Assembly (NCBI GenBank): GCA_023448955.1
Contig: JAEXJU010000065.1
Span: 1 to 19,425, forward strand
Length of the DNA: 19,425 nucleotides
From: Bacteroidota bacterium
GTDB lineage: Bacteria > Bacteroidota > Bacteroidia > Flavobacteriales > Weeksellaceae
Direction: 5' to 3'
The translations under genes and the position numbers were made by a program. The notes beneath the pieces were generated by a model, which had not been told where the DNA came from, made no database searches, and saw only the letters and a program-made list of their open reading frames with translations. This document shows positions 7,086-15,011 of this stretch, piece by piece; position 1 is the first letter of the stretch; each line of letters begins with the position of its first letter.

Positions 7086-7988
7086 TTGAAACGGCTTATT
7101 TCCATTATCGGAACTACAGGAATCGGGAAAACAAGATTGGCAATCGATCTGGCAAAATATCTGGATACAGAGATTATTTCCTGTGACTCTCGTCAATTCT
7201 ACAAAGAATTGAAGATTGGAACTGCAACTCCAACTGATGAAGAATTGGCCGAAGCAAAACATTATTTTGTAGGACATATTTCTGTGGATGATTATTATTC
7301 CATCGGTCAATATGAAACGGATGCGTTGAAAAAGCTGGAAGAAATTTTCTCAGTAAAAGATGTTGCAATAATGGTTGGAGGAAGTGGGATGTACGAAAAA
7401 GCTGTGGTAGAAGGAATGAATGATTTGCCGGAAGCCGATGAAGAAAATCAACAGAAATTATTGTCAATCTGGGAAAATGAAGGCATAATAGCTTTGCAGA
7501 AAATGCTGGAGAAACTGGATCCGCAATATTTTTCAATTGTTGATAAAGACAATCCAAGGCGATTATTGAGAGCAATTGACATTATTTGGCAAACAGGAAA
7601 AACCTACACCGAAAATCTTAGTTTACCAAAATCCGAGCGTAATTTTGACATTGTCAGAATAGGAATCGAAGCGCCAAGGGAAATTATTTATGAGAGAATC
7701 AATCTTCGTGTTGATAAGATGATGGAAAATGGACTGCTATGCGAAGCAAAAGGTTTAATCGCTGACAGGGAAAAAGTGGCACTTCAAACGGTTGGTTACA
7801 CGGAATTGTTCAGATATTTTGATGGCGAATGGGATTTGGATTTTGCCATTGATGAAATCAAGAAAAACTCCCGCAGGTATGCCAAGCGACAGATCACTTG
7901 GAACAAAAAACTTGACAATGTAAATTGGGTTTGTTATGAGAACTCTCTGCAAGAAGCATTATCTTTGCTATCAAATTTATCAATGTGA
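7086..7988 (+). CDS. miaA: tRNA dimethylallyltransferase
   Basis: This adds a dimethylallyl group to the N6 of adenine 37 in tRNAs reading codons that begin with U. The 300-residue protein has the P-loop GTTGIGKT (9-16), the DSRQFYKELKIGTA block (34-47), GGSGMY (98-103), DKDNPRRLLRAI and the C-terminal RRYAKRQITW motif. The first codon is TTG 7086: conserved sequence begins straight away (KRLISIIG), no ATG lies in frame upstream, and a -7 promoter box ends 14 bases before it. The second P-loop residue is Thr (GTTG), where many MiaA have Pro. The thioredoxin-like gene lies 80 bases downstream on the same strand. Confidence 0.95.
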   Translation: MKRLISIIGTTGIGKTRLAIDLAKYLDTEIISCDSRQFYKELKIGTATPTDEELAEAKHYFVGHISVDDYYSIGQYETDALKKLEEIFSVKDVAIMVGGSGMYEKAVVEGMNDLPEADEENQQKLLSIWENEGIIALQKMLEKLDPQYFSIVDKDNPRRLLRAIDIIWQTGKTYTENLSLPKSERNFDIVRIGIEAPREIIYERINLRVDKMMENGLLCEAKGLIADREKVALQTVGYTELFRYFDGEWDLDFAIDEIKKNSRRYAKRQITWNKKLDNVNWVCYENSLQEALSLLSNLSM

Positions 7989-7989
7989 A

Positions 7990-8033
7990 AATTTACCATT
8001 ATAATAATCTTATTTTTTTTAAATTGGTAAATT
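7990..8033. repeat. Inverted repeat in the miaA-thioredoxin spacer
   Basis: AATTTACCA (7990-7998) and TGGTAAATT (8025-8033) are perfect 9-bp inverted repeats around a 26-base A/T-rich interior that includes an eight-T run (8013-8020). It is A/T-rich and the T-run is inside the loop, so it is a poor terminator. It could be an operator-like palindrome ahead of the 8069 gene. Confidence 0.4.
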
Positions 8034-8068
8034 GATATACTTTTATTGTTATATTAAAATAAAATATT

Positions 8069-8626
8069 ATGTCGAATACACCTTCAAATATGCTGGCTTT
8101 AGGAACTAAAGCTCCGGATTTTAATCTTCCAAATCCATCAGAAAACAATGAATTGCAAAGCCTGGAATCTCTTAAAGGAAAGAAAGGAACTTTGGTCTTT
8201 TTTATGTGTAACCATTGTCCGTTCGTTCTTCATATCATAGATAAACTGGAAGAGTTGTATGAAGATTACAAATCTCAGGGAATAGAATTCATCGGTATCA
8301 ATTCTAATGATGTAGATAGATATCCGGCAGATTCTCCTGAAATGATGGTGGATTTTGTAGATGAACGCGGGATTAAATTTCCATATTTATACGACGAATC
8401 TCAGGATGTTGCCAAAGCTTACGAAGCAGCTTGCACACCGGATTTTTATTTTTTCGATGAAAATTTAAGTCTGATTTATCGTGGACAAATGGATGATTCT
8501 CGTCCGGGAAATCAGAAGGAAGTGACAGGTGAAGATCTTATTGTCGCATTTGAGAATCTTTTGGCCGGTGCAGATCAGGAAGAATTCCAAAGACCAAGTT
8601 TAGGCTGTAATATCAAATGGAAATAA
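8069..8626 (+). CDS. Thioredoxin-family protein (PRX_like1 type)
   Basis: This is a 185-residue thiol-disulfide or peroxiredoxin-like protein with no signal peptide, so it is cytosolic. The AhpC/TSA-type fold is seen in GTKAPDFNLP (12-21), then TLVFFMCNHCPFV with the redox motif CNHC (Cys47-Cys50), then GIEFIGINSND and CTPDFYFFDE. The C-terminal PSLGCNIKWK supplies another Cys and is characteristic of this subgroup. CNHC rather than CGPC suggests a different redox potential from ordinary thioredoxin. Its substrate is unknown. The stop is followed by a strong terminator hairpin. Confidence 0.9.
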   Translation: MSNTPSNMLALGTKAPDFNLPNPSENNELQSLESLKGKKGTLVFFMCNHCPFVLHIIDKLEELYEDYKSQGIEFIGINSNDVDRYPADSPEMMVDFVDERGIKFPYLYDESQDVAKAYEAACTPDFYFFDENLSLIYRGQMDDSRPGNQKEVTGEDLIVAFENLLAGADQEEFQRPSLGCNIKWK

Positions 8627-8631
8627 AAATC

Positions 8632-8665
8632 GAAACTCCGGACACTGGTTCCGGAGTTTCTTTTT
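8632..8665. terminator. Strong bidirectional terminator
   Basis: GAAACTCCGGA (8632-8642) pairs perfectly with TCCGGAGTTTC (8650-8660) around a 7-base loop, followed by TTTTT (8661-8665). On the - strand the hairpin is followed by a GATTTTTATTT stretch, so it also serves the convergent NUDIX gene. Confidence 0.88.
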
Positions 8666-8682
8666 AACTAAAAACACAGTTC

Positions 8683-9204
8683 TTATGAGAACTTTATTTT
8701 AAAGTAGCTTTTCAAAAATTTTTTCTGAGATTCAAAAGCAATCTTTTCCAAATCGATATCAGACCATTTAATCCAACACCCTTCCGAGATTTCGGATTCC
8801 TCTAATGTGATTTCAAATTTTTCCTCCACATCATACTGGTAAAAAAGATCCAAAGTATTGTAATCAATACTCTTATATGGGTAGATGTTCGGCTGGCTTC
8901 CAAGATAACTGAAGGCTTTCGGATCAATGTTTAATCCAAGCTCTTCGTTAAGTTCTCTGGCGCAGGTTTCCTCGGAACTTTCCGCAGGATCTGTAAAACC
9001 TCCCGGCAAATCCAGTTTCCCTTTTCCGGGTTGCTGATTTCTTAGAGTGAAAAATACTTCGTCTTTACATCTTATAATTACCGCAACGGCTGCAGCGGTA
9101 TTATGATAGAGAACAAAATCACAATTACTGCAGCTCCATTTGGTAATATTGTTCCACAATAGTTTTTCCTGTCCGCACTTTGGGCAGAATCTCAAATTTT
9201 CCAT
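8683..9204 (-). CDS. NUDIX hydrolase with N-terminal zinc ribbon
   Basis: It probably hydrolyses a nucleoside-diphosphate-linked compound. The 173-residue protein begins with a four-Cys zinc ribbon (Cys7, Cys10, Cys25, Cys28). The Nudix box spans residues 69-91 and fits GX5EX7REUXEEXGU fully: Gly69, Glu75, Arg83-Glu84, Glu87-Glu88, Gly90. The zinc ribbon plus Nudix layout recalls NudC NADH pyrophosphatase, but the protein is shorter and I do not see the downstream NudC signature, so the substrate stays open. It lies 19 bases after xerD and is probably the last gene of the - strand operon that begins with the enoyl-CoA hydratase. Confidence 0.92.
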   Translation of the reverse strand: MENLRFCPKCGQEKLLWNNITKWSCSNCDFVLYHNTAAAVAVIIRCKDEVFFTLRNQQPGKGKLDLPGGFTDPAESSEETCARELNEELGLNIDPKAFSYLGSQPNIYPYKSIDYNTLDLFYQYDVEEKFEITLEESEISEGCWIKWSDIDLEKIAFESQKKFLKSYFKIKFS

Positions 9205-9223
9205 TGGATAAATTTAAGAAAAA

Positions 9224-10138
9224 CTATGAAGTGATTTTTCTGTTTCTTGGATGAAAATTTAAAATAACATCTCTGAGTTCTTCCGTTTTCAAATGGGTAT
9301 ATACCTGCGTGGTGGTAATGCTGCTGTGGCCAAGCATTTCCTGAATAAATCTCAAATCTGCACCGTTTTGCAGTAAATGGGTTGCAAAAGAATGTCTGAA
9401 AGTGTGAGGAGAGATGCTCTTGCTAATTCCCGCTTTCTGGGTCAGCTCTTTGATGATGATGAAAACAATCACACGGGACATATTGGTGCCACGGCTGTTT
9501 AGGAATAATGTGTCTTCGTGTTTTTTATTAATTTTAGTTTTATTTCTTACCGTTTGAATATAGCTTGTGATAAATTCGGCAGTTGTATTTGCTAAAGGAA
9601 CTAATCTTGTTTTTTCTCCCTTACCTTCTACTATGATGTAGTTTTCCTTGAAGTTGATATTGGAGATTTTTAAATCTACAAGCTCAGATACACGCAGTCC
9701 ACAGCCGTACAGAACTTCCAGGATGCATCTGTTTCTATTTCCTATATCGGTACTGGTGTCTATGCAATCGATAATTCTATTGATATCATCTTCACTCAGA
9801 GTATCCGGTAAATATAGTCCAAGTTTAGGACCTTCCAGAAGTGTGGCAGGATTATCTGTTCTGTAATCTTCTTCCAAAAGGAATTTGAAAAAAGCTTTGA
9901 TGGAGGAAATTCCTCTGGCTTGGGATCTTTCGCTGATCTTATTTTTAGAAAGCTGATAGATGTATTCCTGAAGATTTTCGTAAGTAATGTTTTGAGGTGA
10001 CATATTATCCAGTTCTGATACGGCAAAGCTTTCCAGCTTTTTAATGTCTCTCATGTAAGCATCAAGTGTGTTGTCGGAGAAGTTCTTCTCAAATTTAAGA
10101 AAATTTGAGAAGTCGTCAATTTTTTCGGACCAATTCAT
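9224..10138 (-). CDS. xerD: Tyrosine site-specific recombinase XerD
   Basis: With a XerC-type partner it resolves chromosome dimers at dif during cell division. The 304-residue protein has the N-terminal SAM-like core-binding domain (about 1-100) and the C-terminal catalytic domain. The active-site set is complete: Arg149 in GCGLRVSEL, Lys173 in EGKGEKTR, His245 and Arg248 in HTFRHSFATHLL, His271 in LGHSS and the nucleophile Tyr280 in VYTHL. These sit within one residue of the E. coli XerD positions, which together with the housekeeping neighbours argues for the cellular recombinase rather than a phage or transposon integrase. No integration scar or attachment site is seen nearby. It is mid-operon between the dCMP deaminase (43 bases) and the NUDIX gene. 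Confidence 0.92.
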   Translation of the reverse strand: MNWSEKIDDFSNFLKFEKNFSDNTLDAYMRDIKKLESFAVSELDNMSPQNITYENLQEYIYQLSKNKISERSQARGISSIKAFFKFLLEEDYRTDNPATLLEGPKLGLYLPDTLSEDDINRIIDCIDTSTDIGNRNRCILEVLYGCGLRVSELVDLKISNINFKENYIIVEGKGEKTRLVPLANTTAEFITSYIQTVRNKTKINKKHEDTLFLNSRGTNMSRVIVFIIIKELTQKAGISKSISPHTFRHSFATHLLQNGADLRFIQEMLGHSSITTTQVYTHLKTEELRDVILNFHPRNRKITS

Positions 10139-10181
10139 ATTTGTGTTTTTTTTAATTTGTTTATAGTTATATTTTAACTTT

Positions 10182-10613
10182 TCATGTCTTGTATAATTCT
10201 TGTTCTGTAATATTTAAAAGCTCAATTCCTGCATTTTTCAGAAATTCTAATCCGCTGTCATCAGAATAGCCGGTCATGTAGACCACTTTTTCTATGCCGG
10301 ACTGCAATATAAGTTTGCTGCACTCTTTGCAAGGCGACATTGTAATGTATAATGTGGCACCTTTACAAGATTGTGTGCTGCTTGCAATTTTTAATATTGC
10401 ATTGGCTTCTGCGTGAAGAACAAACCAGCTGGTTTTTCCGTTTTCGTCTTCACAATTGTTTTCAAAACCGGAAGGTGTCCCGTTATATCCGTCAGAAATA
10501 ATCATTCTGTCTTTTACGATAAGAGCACCTACCTTTTTTCTTTTGCAATAAGAAAGATTTGCCCATTCGATAGCCATTTTCAGATAAGCAATGTCGAACT
10601 TGTTATAATTCAT
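10182..10613 (-). CDS. dCMP deaminase family protein
   Basis: It probably converts dCMP to dUMP for thymidylate synthesis, using zinc. The 143-residue protein has the cytidine-deaminase fold motifs HAE (His67, Glu69) and PCKEC (Cys95, Cys98), plus the dCMP-deaminase features SYCKRKKVGALIV and GYNGTPSGFENNCE, the latter giving a second candidate metal-binding Cys. Riboflavin-pathway or tRNA adenosine deaminases share the fold but lack the GYNGTPSG stretch. It starts 9 bases after the enoyl-CoA hydratase stop and 43 bases before xerD, so it is co-transcribed with them. Confidence 0.92.
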   Translation of the reverse strand: MNYNKFDIAYLKMAIEWANLSYCKRKKVGALIVKDRMIISDGYNGTPSGFENNCEDENGKTSWFVLHAEANAILKIASSTQSCKGATLYITMSPCKECSKLILQSGIEKVVYMTGYSDDSGLEFLKNAGIELLNITEQELYKT

Positions 10614-10622
10614 GTTGCAAAT

Positions 10623-11390
10623 TTAGCTGAAAACAGGTTTTCTTTTCTCTAAAAAAGCAGAAACACCTTCTTTGAAATCTTCTTGGGAAAATAATTCACC
10701 AAAAAAATCAATTTCGTATTCCATGCCTTTTTCGGACTCACTCACATTCACGGCCTGAATTGCTTTCGCAATCCCTTGTGGAGAGTTTTTTACAATATTT
10801 TCTGCAAGTTCCTGCGTTTTCGTCATCAATTCTTCGGAAGAAAACACTTCGTTTACCAATCCGATGGATCTCGCCTTTTCTGCAGTGATCATTTTTGCAG
10901 AGAAGATTATCTCATTCGCAATGCCTTTTCCAACAAGCTTTGGTAATCTCTGTGTTCCGCCATAACCGGGTATAAGACCCAAGGTAACTTCCGGTAATCC
11001 TAATTTTGCATTCTCAGAAGCATATCTGATATGGCAAGCCATTGCAAGTTCTAAACCTCCACCTAATGCAAACCCGTTAATAGCTGCAATTACAGGTTTA
11101 TTCATGTTTTCAATTTTCTGAAAAACACTGTGACCTCTTTTCGATAATTCTTTGGCCTGCTCGTTTCCGTATTTAGAAAATTCTTTAATATCCGCACCTG
11201 CTACAAAAGCTTTTTCTCCGCTTCCTGTAACAATAATGCATTTAACAGATTTTTCATCTTTCAGAAAATCAAATACATTATCCAGATCGGTAAAAACCTG
11301 TGCGTTCAGGGCATTAAGGCTTTCCGGTCTGTTAATGGTAAGAACCGCAATTTTATTGTCTATCGTTAATTTTATACTTTCGTAATTCAT
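10623..11390 (-). CDS. Enoyl-CoA hydratase/isomerase (crotonase family)
   Basis: It hydrates short-chain enoyl-CoA thioesters in beta-oxidation or related acyl-CoA metabolism. I start it at ATG 11390 (255 residues, normal crotonase length) rather than the in-frame TTG at 11420, because family sequence begins at MNYESIKL. The oxyanion-hole region AGADI (65-69) and GGGLE (110-114) are present. Both catalytic glutamates are seen, Glu114 in LGGGLELAM and Glu134 in GLPEVTLG, at the spacing of rat crotonase, which favours a true hydratase over isomerase-type relatives. It is the first gene of the - strand operon; the rest of the operon has unrelated functions, so context does not narrow the substrate. 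Confidence 0.93.
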   Translation of the reverse strand: MNYESIKLTIDNKIAVLTINRPESLNALNAQVFTDLDNVFDFLKDEKSVKCIIVTGSGEKAFVAGADIKEFSKYGNEQAKELSKRGHSVFQKIENMNKPVIAAINGFALGGGLELAMACHIRYASENAKLGLPEVTLGLIPGYGGTQRLPKLVGKGIANEIIFSAKMITAEKARSIGLVNEVFSSEELMTKTQELAENIVKNSPQGIAKAIQAVNVSESEKGMEYEIDFFGELFSQEDFKEGVSAFLEKRKPVFS

Positions 11391-11522
11391 TATATAAATC
11401 GGATTATATTTGATAACCAAATCGAATCAGAAATCTAATATAGAAATTTGTGCAAAATAAACAAAATATTAATGAATATTTAACATTTTACTAATTTTTT
11501 TTTGAAATAATTTTTTCACCCA

Positions 11523-11912
11523 ATGCGAACTATCGATTTTAAGGCTTTCATTAACAGGATTTTATTAGGTTTTACGGCATTTTTTATCATTTTATCGTGC
11601 AGCGGCAGAGCTAACGATGGAATGTATAGAAATACCAGCGTTTCGTTTTATGCGGATAAATTCCAAGGAAAAACAACAGCAAGCGGAGAGATTTACAGAC
11701 ATTCTTCTATGACAGCTTCCAATATTTCGCTTCCTTTCGGAACGAAAGTAGAGATTGTTAATTCAGAAAACGGAAAATCGGTAACTGTAACTGTAAATGA
11801 CAGAGGTCCGCTAAAACCATCAAGAGAATTTGATCTCAGTCAGGGTGCATTCAAAAGAATTGCAAGGCTGGATCAGGGAGTTGTTAAAGTAAAATACAGA
11901 ATTCTAAAATAA
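11523..11912 (+). CDS. RlpA-like double-psi beta-barrel lipoprotein
   Basis: This 129-residue lipoprotein belongs to the RlpA family, whose studied members are lytic transglycosylases acting on glycan strands lacking stem peptides. A hydrophobic N terminus ends in a lipobox (FIILSC, Cys26), so it is lipid-anchored. The DPBB domain covers about 38-127, with SFYADKFQGKTTASGE (Glu56), LPFGTKVEI and VNDRGP (Asp93). The usual RlpA stretch TAAH reads TASN here, putting Asn67 where the conserved His normally is. There is no SPOR domain, so septal targeting as in E. coli RlpA is not supported. It stands in front of eno, which has its own -7 box. Confidence 0.85.
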   Translation: MRTIDFKAFINRILLGFTAFFIILSCSGRANDGMYRNTSVSFYADKFQGKTTASGEIYRHSSMTASNISLPFGTKVEIVNSENGKSVTVTVNDRGPLKPSREFDLSQGAFKRIARLDQGVVKVKYRILK

Positions 11913-11973
11913 AATAATTTTGCTTAATAATGATTGTTAAAAAATGATTCATCACATAATATTTTAAATTTCT

Positions 11974-11981
11974 TAAATTTG
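11974..11981 (+). promoter_or_regulatory. -7 box of the eno promoter
   Basis: TAAATTTG matches TAnnTTTG exactly and lies 54 bases before the eno ATG. No TTG occurs at normal -33 spacing. The implied leader (about 48 bases) is longer than that of gltA and contains a small GCTTT-ATA-AAAGC palindrome (11986-11998). Confidence 0.4.
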
Positions 11982-12035
11982 CATTGCTTTATAAAAGCTA
12001 CAAAATAAAAATCTTAAATAAATAACATCAAGACA

Positions 12036-13328
12036 ATGAGTTACATTTCATTTATCGAGGCAAGACAGATTTTAGATTCCAGAGGGAATCCGACAATAGA
12101 GGTAGATGTTTTCACGGAAAGTGGAGCAATGGGACGCGCAGCTGTTCCTTCTGGTGCATCTACAGGTGAGCATGAGGCAGTAGAACTGAGAGACGGTGCG
12201 CCGGAATTTTTAGGAAAAGGTGTTTTGAAAGCGGTTGAAAATGTAAAGGAAATCATCGCTCCGGAATTAATAGGTCTTCCTGTATTCGAACAAAATCTGA
12301 TCGATGCTGTAATGATTGATCTTGACGGAACTTCTAATAAAGGAAAATTAGGTGCAAATGCCATTTTAGGCGTTTCTCTTGCTGCTGCAAAAGCTGCTGC
12401 TGCTGAGTTGAGAATGCCTCTTTATAAATATGTAGGCGGTGTGAATGCCAACACGCTTCCGGTTCCAATGATGAACGTAATAAATGGTGGATCCCACTCC
12501 GATGCGCCGATTGCTTTCCAGGAATTTATGGTAATGCCTGTAAAAGCAGATTCTTTCTCTCACGCTTTGAGAAAAGGAACAGAGATTTTCCACAGCTTAA
12601 AATCAATTCTTCACGGAAGAGGTTTGTCTACGGCTGTAGGTGACGAAGGTGGATTTGCACCAACTTTCACAGGAACTGAAGATGCTTTGGATACTTTATT
12701 GCAAGCTATCGAAAAAGCGGGTTACAAGCCTGGTGATGATGTAATGATCGCATTGGATTGTGCCGCTTCAGAATTCTACAAAGATGGTGTTTACGATTAC
12801 AGAAAATTCCAGACGCCGGATGCGCCAGTTTTCTCAAGCAGTGAGCAGGTTTCTTATTTGGCTGAATTGGCAAACAAATATCCAATTATCTCTATCGAGG
12901 ATGGTATGCAGGAAAATGACTGGGCTGGTTGGAAAGAACTGACTGATAAGCTTGGAGACAGAGTTCAGTTAGTGGGTGATGACTTATTCGTAACTAACGT
13001 TGAGAGACTTTCCAGAGGAATTAATGAAGGAATTGCTAATTCAATTCTTGTAAAAGTAAACCAGATCGGTTCGCTTTCCGAAACTATGGCAGCAGTTCAG
13101 ATGGCTCAGCATAATAGATATACTACGGTAATGTCTCACAGATCCGGAGAAACAGAAGATTCTACAATTGCTGATCTAGCAGTTGCACAGAACTGTGGAC
13201 AGATCAAAACTGGTTCTGCTTCCAGATCCGACAGAATGGCGAAGTATAACCAATTATTGAGAATTGAAGAAGCACTTGGAGAAACGGCAGTTTTCCCGGG
13301 ACTAGACGCTTTTAAAATCAAAAGATAA
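12036..13328 (+). CDS. eno: Enolase
   Basis: This interconverts 2-phosphoglycerate and phosphoenolpyruvate in glycolysis and gluconeogenesis. The 430-residue protein is of standard length. Landmarks are the mobile loop SGASTGEHE (40-48), DEGGFAPT (203-210, catalytic Glu204), magnesium ligands Asp241, Glu288 and Asp315, catalytic Lys340 inside the enolase signature ILVKVNQIGSLSET (337-350), and SHRSGETED (367-375). Frequent favoured codons fit high expression. It is flanked by its own promoter box and terminator, so it is probably monocistronic. Confidence 0.99.
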   Translation: MSYISFIEARQILDSRGNPTIEVDVFTESGAMGRAAVPSGASTGEHEAVELRDGAPEFLGKGVLKAVENVKEIIAPELIGLPVFEQNLIDAVMIDLDGTSNKGKLGANAILGVSLAAAKAAAAELRMPLYKYVGGVNANTLPVPMMNVINGGSHSDAPIAFQEFMVMPVKADSFSHALRKGTEIFHSLKSILHGRGLSTAVGDEGGFAPTFTGTEDALDTLLQAIEKAGYKPGDDVMIALDCAASEFYKDGVYDYRKFQTPDAPVFSSSEQVSYLAELANKYPIISIEDGMQENDWAGWKELTDKLGDRVQLVGDDLFVTNVERLSRGINEGIANSILVKVNQIGSLSETMAAVQMAQHNRYTTVMSHRSGETEDSTIADLAVAQNCGQIKTGSASRSDRMAKYNQLLRIEEALGETAVFPGLDAFKIKR

Positions 13329-13354
13329 TTTTTAACAAAATTTTATAATTTAAG

Positions 13355-13388
13355 GCATCTGGATTTATTCCGGATGCTTTTGTTTTTT
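13355..13388 (+). terminator. Terminator after eno
   Basis: GCATCTGG (13355-13362) pairs with CCGGATGC (13370-13377), one G-U pair included, around a 7-base loop, followed by TTTTGTTTTTT. Confidence 0.82.
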
Positions 13389-13498
13389 ACTTAATTGTTA
13401 ATCAATAGGTTAAAAAACTGAATTTTATTTATAATAATTATTTTTTAGTTCAATTGTTAGCATTAATACAATCGATTGGATGATATGACTTTTGTCAG

Positions 13499-13529
13499 TT
13501 GAGCATTAAAGCTGAAAGTATTATATTTA
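13499..13529 (+). promoter_or_regulatory. gltA promoter
   Basis: TTG (13499-13501), a 20-base spacer and TATATTTA (13522-13529) closely match the Bacteroidetes consensus TTG-N19-TAnnTTTG. The -7 box ends 19 bases before the gltA ATG, giving a leader of roughly 13 bases. Confidence 0.55.
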
Positions 13530-13548
13530 GCAAATAAATTTTTTAAAA

Positions 13549-14835
13549 ATGTCAGATAATAAAGTTATATTAAATTACGATGGGAAAAACTTCGAATATC
13601 CAATCGTAGAAAGTACTATCGGTGACAGAGGAATTGATATTTCCAAGCTAAGAGATCAAACAGGATTGATCACTTTGGATTTAGGTTACAAAAACACAGG
13701 TGCAACAATTAGTGAAATTACTTACCTTGATGGAGATCAGGGCGAATTGTTCTACAGAGGTTATCCGATAGAGCAGATTGCTGAAAAATCGAACTTTACG
13801 GAGGTAATGTATCTTTTGCTGCACGGAGAGTTGCCGACTACCGATCAGTTTTCATTATTCGAAAATAACATCAAGAAATATAACTTCGTGGCAGATGAGA
13901 TGAAGAGACTGATTGATGTTTTTCCTCGTTCTGCACATCCTATGGGTGTTTTATCTGCGCTTACTTCTGCGCTTACAGCATTTAACCCAAAGGCTGTGGA
14001 TGTAAAATCCAAAGAAGAAATGGATCTGGCTGCAGAATTAATGATCGCTAAATTCTCTCATCTTTGTGCGTGGACTTACAGAAAGACTTTGGGTCTTCCA
14101 ATCAATCACGGCGATAATAATCTTAATTATGTTGAGAACTTCTATAAAATGACATTCAGACTTCCTTATGAGGATTTCGAAATTGACCCTGTTGTGGTGG
14201 AAGCGCTTGATAAATTGTTGATTCTACACGCAGATCACGAGCAGAACTGTTCTACATCTACTGTAAGAATGGTTGGTTCTGCTCATACAGGATTATTTGC
14301 TTCTATCTCTGCAGGAGTTTCTGCGCTTTGGGGTCCGCTTCACGGAGGTGCCAATCAGGCGGTAATCGAGATGCTTGAAATGATCGAAAAAGATGGTGGA
14401 GATGTTTCTAAATACGTCGCTAAAGCAAAAGATAAAGAAGATAGCTTCAGATTAATGGGCTTCGGTCACAGAGTTTACAAAAACTTTGATCCGAGAGCAA
14501 AAATTATCAAGAAAGCAGCTGATGATATCTTAGGAAAATTGGGAATTCAGGACAAAGCGCTTGATATTGCTATGCAGTTGGAGAGAGTCGCTCTTGAGGA
14601 TGATTATTTCGTAGAAAGAAAACTATATCCGAATGTGGATTTCTACTCAGGAATCATTTACAGAGCACTTGGAATCCCAACGGAAATGTTTACTGTGATG
14701 TTTGCATTAGGAAGATTGCCAGGATGGATCTCTCAGTGGAAAGAAATGAGACTGAAAGGTGATCCTATCGGAAGACCAAGACAGGTTTACCAAGGTGCAG
14801 AGAAACGCGATTATGTGGATATTGAGAACAGATAA
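13549..14835 (+). CDS. gltA: Citrate synthase (hexameric, E. coli-like type)
   Basis: This condenses acetyl-CoA and oxaloacetate to citrate, opening the TCA cycle. At 428 residues it is the length of the Gram-negative allosteric type. Catalytic and citrate-binding residues are at almost exactly the E. coli positions: His230 in HADHEQN, His265 in PLHGGANQ, His307 in GHRVYKNFDPRA and Asp364 in NVDFYSG. The extended N-terminal beta domain (about 1-50, with GDRGIDI) that carries the NADH site in E. coli is present, so NADH inhibition is possible but not shown. It has its own promoter and terminator. Confidence 0.98.
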   Translation: MSDNKVILNYDGKNFEYPIVESTIGDRGIDISKLRDQTGLITLDLGYKNTGATISEITYLDGDQGELFYRGYPIEQIAEKSNFTEVMYLLLHGELPTTDQFSLFENNIKKYNFVADEMKRLIDVFPRSAHPMGVLSALTSALTAFNPKAVDVKSKEEMDLAAELMIAKFSHLCAWTYRKTLGLPINHGDNNLNYVENFYKMTFRLPYEDFEIDPVVVEALDKLLILHADHEQNCSTSTVRMVGSAHTGLFASISAGVSALWGPLHGGANQAVIEMLEMIEKDGGDVSKYVAKAKDKEDSFRLMGFGHRVYKNFDPRAKIIKKAADDILGKLGIQDKALDIAMQLERVALEDDYFVERKLYPNVDFYSGIIYRALGIPTEMFTVMFALGRLPGWISQWKEMRLKGDPIGRPRQVYQGAEKRDYVDIENR

Positions 14836-14855
14836 AAAATATTAAATTCAATAAT

Positions 14856-14891
14856 AAAATCCTCGGAATTAATTTTTCGGGGATTTTTTTT
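14856..14891 (+). terminator. Terminator after gltA
   Basis: AAAATCCTCG (approximately 14856-14865) pairs with CGGGGATTTT (14878-14887), one G-U pair included, followed by a T-run to 14891. Clear intrinsic terminator 20 bases after the stop. Confidence 0.85.
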
Positions 14892-14988
14892 CGGTTAATG
14901 GATGATTAATCTAAAAATTTCTCCACCAATCTCGCTTTACAAGGTGTTATTAACTAAAGTATATTATTTCTGATTTGAATCCTTTAAT

Positions 14989-14996
14989 TATATTTG
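14989..14996 (+). promoter_or_regulatory. -7 box upstream of the arginine deiminase-like gene
   Basis: TATATTTG is an exact TAnnTTTG match ending 15 bases before the ATG at 15012. The -33 element is not evident at the usual spacing; the nearest TTTG (14974-14977) is too close. Confidence 0.45.
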
Positions 14997-15011
14997 TCTC
15001 ATTCCTAACTT

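Noticed and set aside
9224..10138. Tyrosine recombinase as sign of an integrated phage or genomic island
   Set aside because: Active-site positions match cellular XerD within one residue, and the neighbours are housekeeping genes with no att-like repeats.
11391..11420. TTG start giving the enoyl-CoA hydratase ten more residues
   Set aside because: ATG 11390 begins the family sequence; the extension is not crotonase-like.
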